64,000 bases of DNA from Planotetraspora silvatica (GTDB lineage: Bacteria; Actinomycetota; Actinomycetes; Streptosporangiales; Streptosporangiaceae): positions 1-64,000 of the forward strand of contig NZ_BOOQ01000057.1 in the NCBI RefSeq assembly GCF_016863315.1, given 5' to 3'. The notes beneath the pieces are model-generated. The model searched no databases, was not told where the DNA came from, and saw only the letters and a program-made list of their open reading frames with translations. Both the position numbers and the translations under genes were made by a program. Below are positions 44,120 to 54,535 of the stretch, in pieces (within the stretch, counting starts at the first letter, position 1; each line of letters begins with the position of its first letter).

Positions 44120-44779
44120 TCAGTCGGCGGCGACTTCGTCCGTACGCGATCCGGTCACCAGGTAGACCACGTCGCGGGCGACCCGGACGGCGTGGTCGGC
44201 GTAGCGCTCGTAGTAGCGGCCGGCCAGCGTCACGTCGATCGCGGCCTCGACGCCGTGCGACCACTCGTCGGAGAGCAGGACGCGGAACAGCCGCCGGTGC
44301 AGGCGGTCCATCGCGTCGTCATCCTCATCGAGCTCCTTCGCGAGCTCGATGTCGCGGGACGCGATGCAGCTGCCGGTCTTCGTGATCAGGTTCTCGGCGA
44401 TCGCGCCCATCTCCACGATGGTGTCGCGAAGCTCGGCGGGGATGGCCGAGACGGGGTGGCGCATCCGAGCGATCTTGGCGATGTGCTCGGCGAGGTCACC
44501 CATGCGCTCCAGGTCGGATGCCATCCGCAAGGCCGTCACCACGGTGCGCAGGTCGACGGCGACAGGCTGCTGCAGCGCCATCAACTCGTAAATGGAAGAC
44601 TCGAGCTCGTTGTAGATCCGGTCGACCTCGGCGTCCTGGGAGATCACACTCTCCGCGAGCTGCAGGTCGGCGTCAAGGAGTGCAGTAGTGCCCCGGGACA
44701 TGGCCGACCTGACCAGCCGGGTCATCTCCACCAGCCGATCAGTCAGGGATTCCAGCTCATCATGATAGGAGTCGCGCAT
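44120..44779 (-). CDS. phoU: Phosphate signalling regulator PhoU
   Basis: 219 residues, two three-helix PhoU repeats (residues ~5-100 and ~110-205) with metal-binding acidic positions such as AEVDRIYNELES and MGDLAEHIAKIAR. It restrains the sensor kinase when phosphate is ample. Divergent from senX3 with a PHO-box-like site between. TAGCGT ends 6 nt before ATG. Confidence 0.93.
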   Translation of the reverse strand: MRDSYHDELESLTDRLVEMTRLVRSAMSRGTTALLDADLQLAESVISQDAEVDRIYNELESSIYELMALQQPVAVDLRTVVTALRMASDLERMGDLAEHIAKIARMRHPVSAIPAELRDTIVEMGAIAENLITKTGSCIASRDIELAKELDEDDDAMDRLHRRLFRVLLSDEWSHGVEAAIDVTLAGRYYERYADHAVRVARDVVYLVTGSRTDEVAAD

Positions 44780-44802
44780 GCGGCCACGCTACGCGGGATT
44801 TC

Positions 44803-44830
44803 GTGAACGAATCCCTGCCGTAAAATGAAC
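44803..44830 (-). promoter_or_regulatory. PHO-box-like repeats between phoU and senX3
   Basis: On the minus strand GTTCATTTTAC and GTTCACGAAAT are 22 bp apart, i.e. two 11-bp units with a degenerate unit between. This matches PhoP/RegX3 direct-repeat phasing. It lies just upstream of the phoU -10 box. Confidence 0.5.
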
Positions 44831-44902
44831 ATTCCTGGAAACACCATGGTCATGGGCTATCCCACTGGTCAGATAACGGGAAAGGCCGCCTAGCATTCAA
44901 GC

Positions 44903-46072
44903 GTGAACGAGTTGCTGGCGAGCTTGGCTGCGATGGGCGGATTCGTCCTCGGCTCCTTCGTCATGCTGGCCATTCGTCGTCAGGCCGACAAGGACAAGGA
45001 TCCCGAACCCGTCGACGACATGTTGTCGCCGGGCGTGGCGTCCGTCCTCGCCGTCCTTCCGTCCTCCGCCGTCGTCCTGGACCGGGACGACCGCGTCCTT
45101 CGAGCCAGCTCCGCCGCCCGGGCCTTCGGGCTGGTGCGCGGGGACTCCCTCATGGCCGCCGAGTTGCTCGCCCTCGCCAGGAAGGTCCGCCGGGACGGTG
45201 AGATCCGTGAGAGCGAGATCGAGACGGCCCGTCGCAAGTTCGGCCAGGAGTCGACCACCTTCGCCGTACGGGTCGCGCCGTTGGGCTCCACCGGGCAGGT
45301 GCTCGTGCTCGCCGAGGACCAGACCGAGCGCCGACGGGTCGAGGCGGTCCGCAGAGACTTCGTCGCCAACGTCAGTCACGAGCTCAAGACGCCGGTCGGC
45401 GCGTTGAGCCTGCTCGCCGAGACGATTCAGGACGCCGCCGACGATCACGAGGCGGTCACCCGTTTCGCTGGCCGCATGCAACACGAGGCGGCCCGGCTCA
45501 CTTACCTGGTGCAGGACCTGATCACCCTGTCCCGGATCCAGGGTGGGGAAACCGTCCCCACTCCGGGTCCCGTGCCGATCGACGAGGCCGTTCACGAGGC
45601 CATCGACCGATGCAACACCAAGGCGTCCGCGAAGGACATCACGCTGGTGGCCGGCGGCGCCGAGGGCCTGAAGATCTGGGGTGACGATGAGCTCCTCGTC
45701 ACCGCGCTGCGCAATCTCATCGACAACGCCGTGGCCTACAGCCCGGAGCACACCCGTGTCGTGGTGAGCGCCAGGCCCGCCGGGCGCTCCGTCGAGGTGA
45801 GCGTCAGCGACCAGGGCATCGGGATTCCCGAGAGCGCCCAGGAGCGCATCTTCGAACGATTCTTCCGGGTCGACGCGGCCCGGTCCCGAGCTACCGGTGG
45901 CACGGGGCTCGGGCTCGCCATCGTGAAGCACGTCGCCGTCGCCCATGGTGGCGAGGTGACCGTCTGGAGCAAGGAAGGCTCCGGGTCGACCTTCACACTC
46001 CGCCTCCCCGCATTCGGCGGGACGGCGGTCGCCGAACCACGCACTACCAGCCCCCTGGAGGCCACGAAGTGA
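44903..46072 (+). CDS. senX3: Phosphate sensor histidine kinase SenX3 (PhoR)
   Basis: 389 residues: one or two short N-terminal membrane segments (residues ~5-22), a PAS-like region (residues ~40-140), HisKA with VSHELKTPVGALSLL (phospho-His) and HATPase_c with NLIDNAVAYSPE, DQGIGIPE and GGTGLGLAIVKH. It senses phosphate status with PhoU and the Pst system. TAGCAT ends 6 nt before GTG (leaderless). Its stop overlaps regX3 (GTGA). Confidence 0.95.
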   Translation: MNELLASLAAMGGFVLGSFVMLAIRRQADKDKDPEPVDDMLSPGVASVLAVLPSSAVVLDRDDRVLRASSAARAFGLVRGDSLMAAELLALARKVRRDGEIRESEIETARRKFGQESTTFAVRVAPLGSTGQVLVLAEDQTERRRVEAVRRDFVANVSHELKTPVGALSLLAETIQDAADDHEAVTRFAGRMQHEAARLTYLVQDLITLSRIQGGETVPTPGPVPIDEAVHEAIDRCNTKASAKDITLVAGGAEGLKIWGDDELLVTALRNLIDNAVAYSPEHTRVVVSARPAGRSVEVSVSDQGIGIPESAQERIFERFFRVDAARSRATGGTGLGLAIVKHVAVAHGGEVTVWSKEGSGSTFTLRLPAFGGTAVAEPRTTSPLEATK

Positions 46073-46758
46073 CTCGAGTACTCGTCGTGGAGGACGAGGA
46101 GTCGTTTTCCGACGCCTTGTCCTACATGCTGCGCAAGGAAGGGTTCGAGGTCGCGGTCGCGGCCACCGGTCCCGAGGCACTGGACACCTTTGATCGCAAC
46201 GGTGCCGACCTCGTTTTGCTCGACCTGATGCTGCCGGGCCTGCCGGGGACGGAGGTGTGCCGCTCGCTCCGCCAGCGGTCCAAGGTCCCGGTGATCATGC
46301 TGACCGCGAAGGACAGTGAGATCGACAAGGTCGTGGGGCTCGAACTCGGCGCGGACGACTATGTGACCAAGCCCTTCTCGTCGCGTGAGCTGGTGGCCCG
46401 GATCAGGGCCGTCCTGCGCCGTCAGGGCGACGTCGAGGAGCTCGAGTCCGCGATCCTCGCCGCCGGGCCGGTGCGGATGGACGTCGACCGGCACATCGTG
46501 GCCGTTCGCGGTGAGCACGTGCAGCTCCCCCTCAAGGAGTTCGAGCTGCTCGAGGTGCTTCTGCGCAACGCCGGCAGGGTGCTGACCCGTGGCCAGCTGA
46601 TCGACCGCGTCTGGGGTGCGGACTATGTCGGTGACACCAAGACGCTCGACGTCCATGTGAAGCGCTTGCGGGCCAAGGTCGAGGCCGACCCGTCGAACCC
46701 CCGCTGCATCCTCACCGTGCGGGGCCTCGGCTACAAGTTCGACCCCACTGAGGAATAG
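46069..46758 (+). CDS. regX3: Phosphate response regulator RegX3 (PhoP)
   Basis: 229-residue OmpR/PhoB-type regulator: receiver domain with VVEDEESF, phospho-acceptor in LVLLDLMLPGLPG and Lys in MLTAKDSE; winged-helix domain VWGADYVGDTKTLDVHVKRLRAKVE. It activates phosphate-starvation genes through PHO boxes such as those at 44803 and 10787. Confidence 0.95.
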   Translation: MTRVLVVEDEESFSDALSYMLRKEGFEVAVAATGPEALDTFDRNGADLVLLDLMLPGLPGTEVCRSLRQRSKVPVIMLTAKDSEIDKVVGLELGADDYVTKPFSSRELVARIRAVLRRQGDVEELESAILAAGPVRMDVDRHIVAVRGEHVQLPLKEFELLEVLLRNAGRVLTRGQLIDRVWGADYVGDTKTLDVHVKRLRAKVEADPSNPRCILTVRGLGYKFDPTEE

Positions 46759-46774
46759 ATCGCCTGAAACGTTC

Positions 46775-46816
46775 GAGGCCCTGTCCGGTACGGCATGCCG
46801 TACCGGACAGGGCCTC
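46775..46816. terminator. 42-bp perfect palindrome
   Basis: Both 21-bp arms, beginning GAGGCCCTGTCCGGTACGG and meeting at GGCATGCC, are fully complementary. It lies between convergent regX3 and the lipoprotein gene. No T tract; likely a bidirectional terminator. Confidence 0.65.
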
Positions 46817-46831
46817 AGACGTTCGCGGACG

Positions 46832-47443
46832 TCAGGTCTGCGGGGTCTCCGTGGTGACCGTGGTGGGCGTCGCCGCGGGGCTGGCCGAGGTGGCGGGAGT
46901 CGGAATTGGCTGGGGGGCGGGCGGCAGCGTGGCGTACTCCCGGCTCCGAGCGATGACGGGCACCCACATGGTGACGTCGCCCGCGTTCGTGAACTGGAAC
47001 GTCAGCCGCACGCTCTCACCGCCCAGCAGGGGGTTCTTGAGGCCGTCGACCGTGGCCTGGGGCGCCTTGGCGAGCTGGTCGGACGCCAGCGGGACCGGGG
47101 CCGGCAGTTTGACGGAGGTGACCTCCTGGCCGTCGGAGACGACGCCGGTGAGGGTGTCCGGGGTGCTCGCCCGGTTCACGATGCTGAGGTAAAGCGGTGC
47201 CGAGCCTCCAGCGGCGATCTGTCCACCCGAGTCGGGTCCGAGGATGAACGCCTGGCTGATCATGATGCCGTTCTCGCCGTAGCTCCTGGTCGAGCCGTCG
47301 TCCTGGATGAGGACGCCCGCCTCGGTCGGCGCGTAGGCCCTGTTGGTGTTGGCGTCGACCCCGGCGCCACACGCGGCCAGAGCAGGGATGGAGGCGAGGA
47401 CCGCCGCAACGGCGATCGCCCTGCGGTGGCTGGTGCTGGTCAC
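46832..47443 (-). CDS. Lipoprotein, PCuAC-like
   Basis: 203 residues with a lipobox (ASIPALAAC; acylated Cys ~25). The mature part reads like a small beta sandwich (MISQAFILGPDSGG, GGSAPLYLSIVNRA, VRLTFQFTNAGDVTMWVPVIA), similar to DUF461/PCuAC proteins. The His/Met copper ligands of true PCuAC are not obvious, so copper binding is doubtful. Pro/Thr-rich tail. AAGGAGAA precedes the GTG start. Encoded next to the phosphate two-component system. Confidence 0.75.
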   Translation of the reverse strand: MTSTSHRRAIAVAAVLASIPALAACGAGVDANTNRAYAPTEAGVLIQDDGSTRSYGENGIMISQAFILGPDSGGQIAAGGSAPLYLSIVNRASTPDTLTGVVSDGQEVTSVKLPAPVPLASDQLAKAPQATVDGLKNPLLGGESVRLTFQFTNAGDVTMWVPVIARSREYATLPPAPQPIPTPATSASPAATPTTVTTETPQT

Positions 47444-47700
47444 GGTTCGAGTTCTCCTTGGTGCGCACGTATATGGGCGGGAATCAGCCTATCTGCGCAC
47501 TCCAACGGTCCTCACTCGGTACCCCGCTGCCGGACCGGCTGCGACGCAGGTCACCCGGTATGTCGGGAATGCCATTCACAGAGCCGACCGGTTGTCAAGT
47601 CCCAAAACGGGGCTTTGACCTGCAGTTATGTTCATTTCACTGTTCCGGGAGGCTGTAATCGCGTGGTACTCTTAAGTACAGCGGAAGGGGTACTCGTCAC

Positions 47701-48183
47701 ATGACTTTCCAGGTCGGCGACACTGTCGTCTACCCCCACCATGGGGCTGCTCGGATCGAAGCAATCACTACCCGGGCCATCAAGGGTGAGGAAAAGACCT
47801 ACTTGGTGCTGAAGGTTGACAAGGGCGACCTCACCGTCCAAGTGCCAGCTGAAAATGCCGAACTCGTCGGTGTACGCGACGTCGTCGGTCAAGAAGGGCT
47901 CGAGCGAGTTTTCGACGTGCTGCGCATGCCGCACACGGAGGAGCCCACCAACTGGTCCCGCCGCTACAAGGCCAACCTCGAGAAGCTGGCGTCCGGCGAC
48001 GTCAACAAGGTGGCCGAGGTCGTTCGCGACCTGTGGCGACGCGACAAGGAACGCGGCCTTTCCGCGGGTGAGAAGCGAATGCTCGCCAAGGCGCGGCAGA
48101 TACTGGTCAGTGAGCTTGCGCTGGCGGAGAAGACCAACGAGGACAAGGCTGAGGCTTTGCTCGACGAGGTGCTGAACTCCTGA
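47701..48183 (+). CDS. carD: RNA polymerase-binding regulator CarD
   Basis: 160 residues: N-terminal Tudor-like RNAP-interaction domain ([20 protein letters not shown]) and C-terminal helical DNA-binding domain ([35 protein letters not shown]). It stabilises open complexes, especially at rRNA promoters. GGAAGGGG lies before ATG, and GTACTCTTAAGTAC upstream holds a possible -10. ispF follows with no gap. Confidence 0.96.
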   Translation: MTFQVGDTVVYPHHGAARIEAITTRAIKGEEKTYLVLKVDKGDLTVQVPAENAELVGVRDVVGQEGLERVFDVLRMPHTEEPTNWSRRYKANLEKLASGDVNKVAEVVRDLWRRDKERGLSAGEKRMLAKARQILVSELALAEKTNEDKAEALLDEVLNS

Positions 48184-48200
48184 ACACGACATCGCCAAGG

Positions 48201-48668
48201 GTGGGCGTCGGTATCGATGTCCACCCTTTTGCGTTTGGTAGGGAACTTCATCTGGCGGGGCTCCACTGGCCAGATGAAACCGGTCTCGCTGGACATTCGG
48301 ATGGGGACGCCGCTGCGCACGCATGTTGTGACGCCCTCCTCTCGGCGGCAGGTCTGGGTGACATCGGCGGGCTCTTCGGCACGTCGGACCCCCGATGGGC
48401 CGGCGCCTCGGGTGTCACCCTCCTCGAGGAGACGGCACGTCAGGTCCGGGCCGCAGGCTTCGAGATCGGCAATGTGGCGGTTCAGATCATCGGAAACCGG
48501 CCCAAGCTGGCGCCCCGCCGTACGGAGGCCGAGAAGGTCCTTGAGGCCGCTGTAGGCGCTCCTGTGAGCGTGAGCGCGACCACCACGGACGGGCTCGGCC
48601 TCACCGGACGGGGAGAGGGCATCGCGGCGATCGCCAACGCGATCGTTTTCGTTGAACGGCTTGCCTAA
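48201..48668 (+). CDS. ispF: 2-C-methyl-D-erythritol 2,4-cyclodiphosphate synthase
   Basis: Non-mevalonate isoprenoid pathway. Zinc site GIDVHPF and [17 protein letters not shown]-terminal [21 protein letters not shown] 48201 leaves almost nothing before the first strand. An in-frame CTG at 48180 overlaps the carD stop (CTGA) and has GAGGTG upstream; it would give a more usual N-terminus. IspD is usually encoded just upstream but is absent here. Confidence 0.93.
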   Translation: MGVGIDVHPFAFGRELHLAGLHWPDETGLAGHSDGDAAAHACCDALLSAAGLGDIGGLFGTSDPRWAGASGVTLLEETARQVRAAGFEIGNVAVQIIGNRPKLAPRRTEAEKVLEAAVGAPVSVSATTTDGLGLTGRGEGIAAIANAIVFVERLA

Positions 48669-48718
48669 TCGGACATGTCAACCGGAATTGGGCTAGCGGC
48701 GTCTCATTAGCACGTGGG

Positions 48719-48764
48719 CGGCGACTCAAACCAGGCGCGGTACGAGTCGCCGTCCTCTTTTTCT
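48719..48764 (+). terminator. Terminator after ispF
   Basis: CGGCGACTC pairs with GAGTCGCCG (48744-48752) around a 16-nt loop, followed by TCCTCTTTTTCTCC. Confidence 0.7.
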
Positions 48765-48847
48765 CCTCCTGAGAGCGCATATTTCGCCGGGGCAGGGTAG
48801 CCCACCTTCTGAGAGTGAAGGGGGCAACCCCCCAACGGGAGGTCGAT

Positions 48848-49117
48848 ATGACAATCGAGTCCATCCTTGGCGCCATCGTCATCGGTGCGGTCATCGGGGC
48901 CCTGGGCCGTCTGTTCCTGCCGGGCAGGCAGCCGATCGGCTGGATCCTGACCATCGTCGTCGGCATCGTGGCGGCGCTGATCGGGACATTCATCGCCCAG
49001 CATCTGGGCGTGGCCACCACCAAGGGCATCGACTGGATCGAACTGATCATGCAGGTGGTGCTGGCGGTTGTCGGTGTCGGCCTCGTCGCCGGCATCCGTG
49101 GCAGGACACGCGTGTAG
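48848..49117 (+). CDS. GlsB/YeaQ/YmgE-family membrane protein
   Basis: 89 residues, three membrane helices with Gly-rich packing (ILGAIVIGAVIGALGRLFLPG, GWILTIVVGIVAALIGTFIA, VLAVVGVGLVAGIRGR). The family is tied to general stress responses, mechanism unknown. ATG 48848 has GGGAGG upstream. Confidence 0.88.
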   Translation: MTIESILGAIVIGAVIGALGRLFLPGRQPIGWILTIVVGIVAALIGTFIAQHLGVATTKGIDWIELIMQVVLAVVGVGLVAGIRGRTRV

Positions 49118-49161
49118 GACCGCCGCAGGCGGGGTTTCCCCCGTCGCTCGCGGCATGACAA

Positions 49162-49213
49162 ACGTGAAAGGCCTCACGCGGAGTCCCGGGACTCCGAGTG
49201 AGGCCTTTCACGT
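49162..49213. terminator. 52-nt near-perfect inverted repeat terminator
   Basis: The arms begin ACGTGAAAGGCCTCAC and meet at CCCGGG, with one mismatch. AAA/TTT at the outer ends suit two convergent transcripts (GlsB-like and DUF2637 genes). Confidence 0.75.
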
Positions 49214-49221
49214 GTCGTCTC

Positions 49222-50577
49222 TCAGTCCGTCTCCTCGTCGGGCGGAATCGGAGTGCTCCGCATCCGTCCGGAGGGAGGCGCGAGCGGGACGGTGCCCTCC
49301 CCGGTTCCGGTCTCCGTGCTGTACGGCTGCCGCCGCGTCGCGGAGTGTTCCTCCGGGTCGGCGAGCTCGGCCGTATGGGCGGGGTCGGGGTCGTCCTTGA
49401 TGTGGTGCAACGGCTGCGTGTCCACATCGGCGGCTTCGACCTCCGCCGCGTCGGCTTCGGTGAGGTCGGCCGGGACGATGTCCTGTGTGATCTGATCTGC
49501 CGGCGTCGGCGCCGGTTCCGCCGGCCCGGTCACGGATGCGGTCTGCTCACTCGGGAGCGCCGCCGCCTCCCAGGTGACCGGGGAGGACGTTTCGCGAGCG
49601 CCCTCGGGGAACACCGGCGCCGCGTGCTTCGGCGAGGGTGCTTCCGCGGTCTGGACTCTCTCGGCAGGGGGCTCGTCGGCCGCCTGGGCGGAACCCGGCT
49701 GTGGAAGGCGGGGGTGGACGAGCACGTCGCCTGTGGAGGGACGGACGAAGTCGCCCCACTTGATGGGCCGGTTGGGCCGGTTGCGCCGGGGCGAGACGGG
49801 CTCCGGCGGAGCGGGAAGCTCGGTGACCTCCGGCGTGTGGGGCGCGGCCGTGGGCTGGACCACCGGCAGGGCCTCAGGCTCCTCCGTCGCGTCGGAGGCG
49901 GGGGACGTGCCTCCGATGGCGTCCGCATGCTCGGGAAGCGGAGACACCGGAAGCGGCGGAGCCTGCTCGGGCGATGTCGCGATCGCGGGGACGACGGCAT
50001 AGGGCGCGGTCGGCATCTCGGCCTCTTCACGGCCGCGTGAACCGCGCTCCTCGGCGAAGGGCACGATGTCACTTTCTTCGACCAGGCCGTCCAGAGCGGT
50101 CCGGGACGCCCGCGCGTGCTTCAGAAGGAGGAGAAGCAACCAGAGCCCGATCGCGAGCAACGCCCAGGGCAGCAGCGCGACCACGATCGCGGCGCTCTCC
50201 GGGTCGAAGGTCATGTCGGTGGCCGTCGCCACGGTCGCCGACGCGGCCGCCGCGAACAGGACGAGCAGGACGACGGCGGCCTGCGCCCGGACCAGGAAGC
50301 GGCCGCCGCGCAGCAGCGGGACGCTGACCAGGGAGAGCACCAGGAGGGCGTCGAAAGCCGTCGGGTACAGGTAGGCGAGCCTGGGCTCCGCCCGACCGGT
50401 GACGGCGAGGGCTCGGAGATCGTCGAAGGAGAGCGCGCAGGCCGCGCCCGCGAGCACCGCCACGATGAGGCCGGCGAGGCCGATCACGAGACGGCGCAGC
50501 ACCGGCGGGATTCCGGCGGATGTCGATGTGGACGGGCGGGAGGTGATGCCTGCCGCTCCGGGGGGGTTCGCGTCCAT
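49222..50577 (-). CDS. DUF2637-like membrane protein with long acidic tail
   Basis: 451 residues: four membrane segments in residues ~28-165 resembling the DUF2637/SpdB-like fold, then about 280 residues rich in Pro, Glu, Ala and Thr, probably disordered and cytoplasmic. A short ordered motif RRNRPNRPIKWGDFVRPSTGDVLVHPRLP sits in the tail. Function unknown; DUF2637 proteins occur both on plasmids and as chromosomal genes. TAGGCT lies 9 nt before ATG. Confidence 0.75.
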   Translation of the reverse strand: MDANPPGAAGITSRPSTSTSAGIPPVLRRLVIGLAGLIVAVLAGAACALSFDDLRALAVTGRAEPRLAYLYPTAFDALLVLSLVSVPLLRGGRFLVRAQAAVVLLVLFAAAASATVATATDMTFDPESAAIVVALLPWALLAIGLWLLLLLLKHARASRTALDGLVEESDIVPFAEERGSRGREEAEMPTAPYAVVPAIATSPEQAPPLPVSPLPEHADAIGGTSPASDATEEPEALPVVQPTAAPHTPEVTELPAPPEPVSPRRNRPNRPIKWGDFVRPSTGDVLVHPRLPQPGSAQAADEPPAERVQTAEAPSPKHAAPVFPEGARETSSPVTWEAAALPSEQTASVTGPAEPAPTPADQITQDIVPADLTEADAAEVEAADVDTQPLHHIKDDPDPAHTAELADPEEHSATRRQPYSTETGTGEGTVPLAPPSGRMRSTPIPPDEETD

Positions 50578-50854
50578 GGCGTTCTGAGCCTACAGAATCA
50601 TGCCGACCGTTTGACCAGCTCTGTGAGGCTGATGTCTCCTGAAATGGTGGGTCATATCGGGTTGGTCGCCCTCGATCGGCGGTCCACTCGCCCGGGCGGG
50701 GAGGGTCCGTCCCCGGTGGGATTCCGGGCCGCCGGCGCCGCGAGAAGCCGCGACCGGACACCGGGTGTGTGATCGTTCGGGCGACTTTGGGAGAAGGTAA
50801 ATCTGTTCTAACGGAGTTATCTCCGCTTATAGCGTGACTTATGAGTCTGAAGTG

Positions 50855-50935
50855 ATGGCCGTACATGGTGGAAAGGCGACTCGTGGACCGCTCACGGGCA
50901 CGCAAGTAGCTCTGTGCTGTGGCATTAGGCGTTAG
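50855..50935 (+). CDS. Possible Cys-Cys uORF before cysS
   Basis: A 26-codon ORF ending VALCCGIRR, whose tandem Cys codons lie about 20 nt before the cysS start. It could sense Cys-tRNA charging. Against this, its ribosome binding site is weak, and the predicted leaderless cysS promoter would start downstream of it. The rest of 50578-50945 holds promoter-like AT-richer sequence only. Confidence 0.2.
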   Translation: MAVHGGKATRGPLTGTQVALCCGIRR

Positions 50936-50945
50936 CCTTGCCTTC

Positions 50946-52340
<1,395 letters not shown>

Positions 52341-52363
52341 GCGGGGCCGGTACCCTAGGGACC

Positions 52364-53323
52364 ATGGCTGGTAAGGCTTCAGGGAAGTCCTCGAAGAGGC
52401 AGGGTCCCACCAGGGGCACGGGTGGCAAGGTCCGGGGCTCCCTGGAGGGCAAGGGGGCCACGCCTCCTGCGCACATGCGGCACTGGTACAAGGACAAGGC
52501 GCGGGCCGAGCGGATCGAGCGCGAGGCCGCCGGGCGTCCTGGCCGCCCCGCACGTGCCGCGACCAGGCCGCGCAGGGACGACGCGCCGGAGGTCATCGGC
52601 GGGCGCAACCCGGTGCTGGAGGCGCTGCGCGCCGGAGTGCCCGCGAACGCGCTCTACGTGGCGCAGCGGATCGAGAGCGACGACCGGGTACGTGAGTCGA
52701 TCAGGATCGCGGCGGATCATGGAATCGCCCTGCTGGAGGTCTCTCGCGACAAGCTCGACCGCCTTACCGAGGGTGGGATCCACCAGGGTGTCGGGCTGCA
52801 GATCCCCGCGTACGACTACGCCCATCCGGAGGAGCTCGTCGAGAGGGCGCGCGAAGCCGCTGAGGTGCCGCTGATCGTCGCCCTGGACGGTGTGACGGAT
52901 CCACGCAACCTGGGTGCGATCGCGCGGTCGGCGACGGCGTTCGGCGCTCACGGCCTCCTGATCCCAGCGCGCCGCTCGGCTGGAGTCACAGCCGGAGCGT
53001 GGAAGACCTCGGCGGGAACCCTCGCCCACCTGAGGGTCGCGCGGGCGGCGAACCTGACTCAGACCCTCCAGGCGTACCGGGAGGAAGGGCTGTTCGTCGT
53101 CGGACTGGACGGCACCGCCACGCTGGACATCGCGCAGGTCGAGTTGGTGACCGAGCCGCTCGTCGTGGTCGTCGGCTCGGAAGGCAAGGGTCTGTCGCGT
53201 CTGGTCCGCGAATCGTGTGATCAGGTGGCGCGGATTCCCATGTTCGCCGCGGCGGAGTCCCTCAACGCCGGAGTGGCCGCGGGGATCGCTCTGTACGAGG
53301 TCGCGCAGCACCGCCGGCGGTGA
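52364..53323 (+). CDS. rlmB: 23S rRNA (guanosine-2'-O)-methyltransferase RlmB
   Basis: 319 residues: basic N-terminal extension (Lys/Arg/Gly-rich, ~80 residues), L30-like substrate domain (VIGGRNPVLEALRAGVPANALYVAQ) and SPOUT domain with motifs GVTDPRNLGAIARSATAFG, VVVGSEGKGLSRLV and AESLNAGVAAGIALYE. Follows cysS as in other actinomycetes. TACCCT ends 7 nt before ATG. Confidence 0.94.
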   Translation: MAGKASGKSSKRQGPTRGTGGKVRGSLEGKGATPPAHMRHWYKDKARAERIEREAAGRPGRPARAATRPRRDDAPEVIGGRNPVLEALRAGVPANALYVAQRIESDDRVRESIRIAADHGIALLEVSRDKLDRLTEGGIHQGVGLQIPAYDYAHPEELVERAREAAEVPLIVALDGVTDPRNLGAIARSATAFGAHGLLIPARRSAGVTAGAWKTSAGTLAHLRVARAANLTQTLQAYREEGLFVVGLDGTATLDIAQVELVTEPLVVVVGSEGKGLSRLVRESCDQVARIPMFAAAESLNAGVAAGIALYEVAQHRRR

Positions 53324-53371
53324 TTCTGCGGTGACGGTACGGGCTGCTGGCCACTAGACTCGTGCCGATAC

Positions 53372-53447
53372 GCCGCCTTAGCTCAATCGGCAGAGCATCT
53401 GTCTTGTAAACAGAAGGTCTGGGGTTCGATTCCCCAAGGCGGCTCCA
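53372..53447 (+). tRNA. tRNA-Thr (anticodon UGU)
   Basis: Acceptor GCCGCCT/AGGCGGC, D-arm TAGCTCAATCGGCAGAGCA, anticodon stem TCTGT/ACAGA with loop CTTGTAA, T-arm TGGGGTTCGATTCCCCA, and encoded CCA. Probable attachment site of the island that follows. Confidence 0.95.
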
Positions 53448-53508
53448 CATGAGAAGGCCCCTGACCAGGCATTTTGCCGTCAGGGGCCTTGTGTTTGTCC
53501 GGGTCGTG
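53436..53508 (+). repeat. Direct repeat copy A (tRNA-Thr 3' end plus terminator)
   Basis: It contains the tRNA 3' end AAGGCGGCTCCA and a terminator, AAGGCCCCTGAC/GTCAGGGGCCTT (53454-53490). About 80% identical over ~72 bp to 61245-61316. Confidence 0.8.
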
Positions 53509-53644
53509 ATCAGGCTGCTTCGTCCAGGTGAGGACGAAGGCTTCGCGGGGGGTTGTTCAGCCAAGTCGGCGACGTCAGCCATGTTGGGTGCGGTGCCGCA
53601 GGCGCGTTCTCGTGGGCAATTGACGATTTGTGCCGGGCCGTTGC

Positions 53645-54535
53645 TCAGCCGTGGGCGGGGCCGAGGTCGTGGATCGTCTGGGCGAGTGCTCGGATCAGGT
53701 CGGTTTCGGCCTCGGTCTGCCATATCAGGGCGTAGGTCAGGCGTGGCATGTCCGGCATGGGTAGCCACTGCAGGTGCGCCATCGCCCAATATCGGGTGAC
53801 GTGGGCGGGGAAGTTGTGGACGATCTCGCCGGTGCTGACCAGGTGGATCAGCTCGTCGGGGTTGGTGATGGCTTCGATCCGTTCGATGGTCTGGCCACGC
53901 GGGGTGTGGAAGGGGAGGTAGCTGTTCTCCCAGTAGTCCGGCATGTGGGGGGCGGTGGCGTGTCGGAAGTCGCCGAGCGCTTCCAGGGGTACGGAGGACC
54001 GGCCGGCCAATTCGTGCTCGGCGGAGACGGCGAGGACTCGTGGGTCGGTGAACAGGATCGGGCCCACGGTGAGATCGGGTTCTTCCACGGGTAGCCAGGC
54101 GATCAGTACGTCCATGTCGCCGTTGCGGAGCCCGGCGAACGGGTCGATGAAGGGGGTGCGGCGCAACTGCAGTTCCCATTGCGGGTGCCGGTCGCGGAAT
54201 GCCCGCCAGTAAGGATGCAGGTCGTGGACGTTGAAGGGCAGCATGCCCACCCGCAGCCGCGCGTTGATGCCGCGGGATGCCATCCGGGCGCGTTCGAGGC
54301 TTTCGTGTAGGCCCGCGTAAACCGGGAGCAGGTCGTCGCGCAACTGTCGGCCGACCGGGGTCAGGCGGACCTGGCGGCGGTTGGAGCGGTCGAACAACGG
54401 GGACCCGATGCGGCGTTCCTGCTGGCTGATCGCCTGGCTGACCCGCGCCTGGGACACGTGGAGCCGGGCGGCCGTTCGGCCGAAGTGCAGCTCCTCGGCC
54501 AGGGTCAGAAAGATCTCGATGTCCCTAAGTTCCAT
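53645..54535 (-). CDS. LysR-family regulator
   Basis: 296 residues: winged helix MELRDIEIFLTLAEELHFGRTAARLHVSQARVSQAISQQER, then a periplasmic-binding-like effector domain. Divergent from the hemerythrin-like gene, its likely target. Effector unknown. Confidence 0.9.
   Translation of the reverse strand: MELRDIEIFLTLAEELHFGRTAARLHVSQARVSQAISQQERRIGSPLFDRSNRRQVRLTPVGRQLRDDLLPVYAGLHESLERARMASRGINARLRVGMLPFNVHDLHPYWRAFRDRHPQWELQLRRTPFIDPFAGLRNGDMDVLIAWLPVEEPDLTVGPILFTDPRVLAVSAEHELAGRSSVPLEALGDFRHATAPHMPDYWENSYLPFHTPRGQTIERIEAITNPDELIHLVSTGEIVHNFPAHVTRYWAMAHLQWLPMPDMPRLTYALIWQTEAETDLIRALAQTIHDLGPAHG

Noticed and set aside
53262-54179. 305-residue minus ORF over tRNA-Thr and rlmB end
   Set aside because: Crosses a tRNA and is antisense or out of frame to the LysR and rlmB genes.
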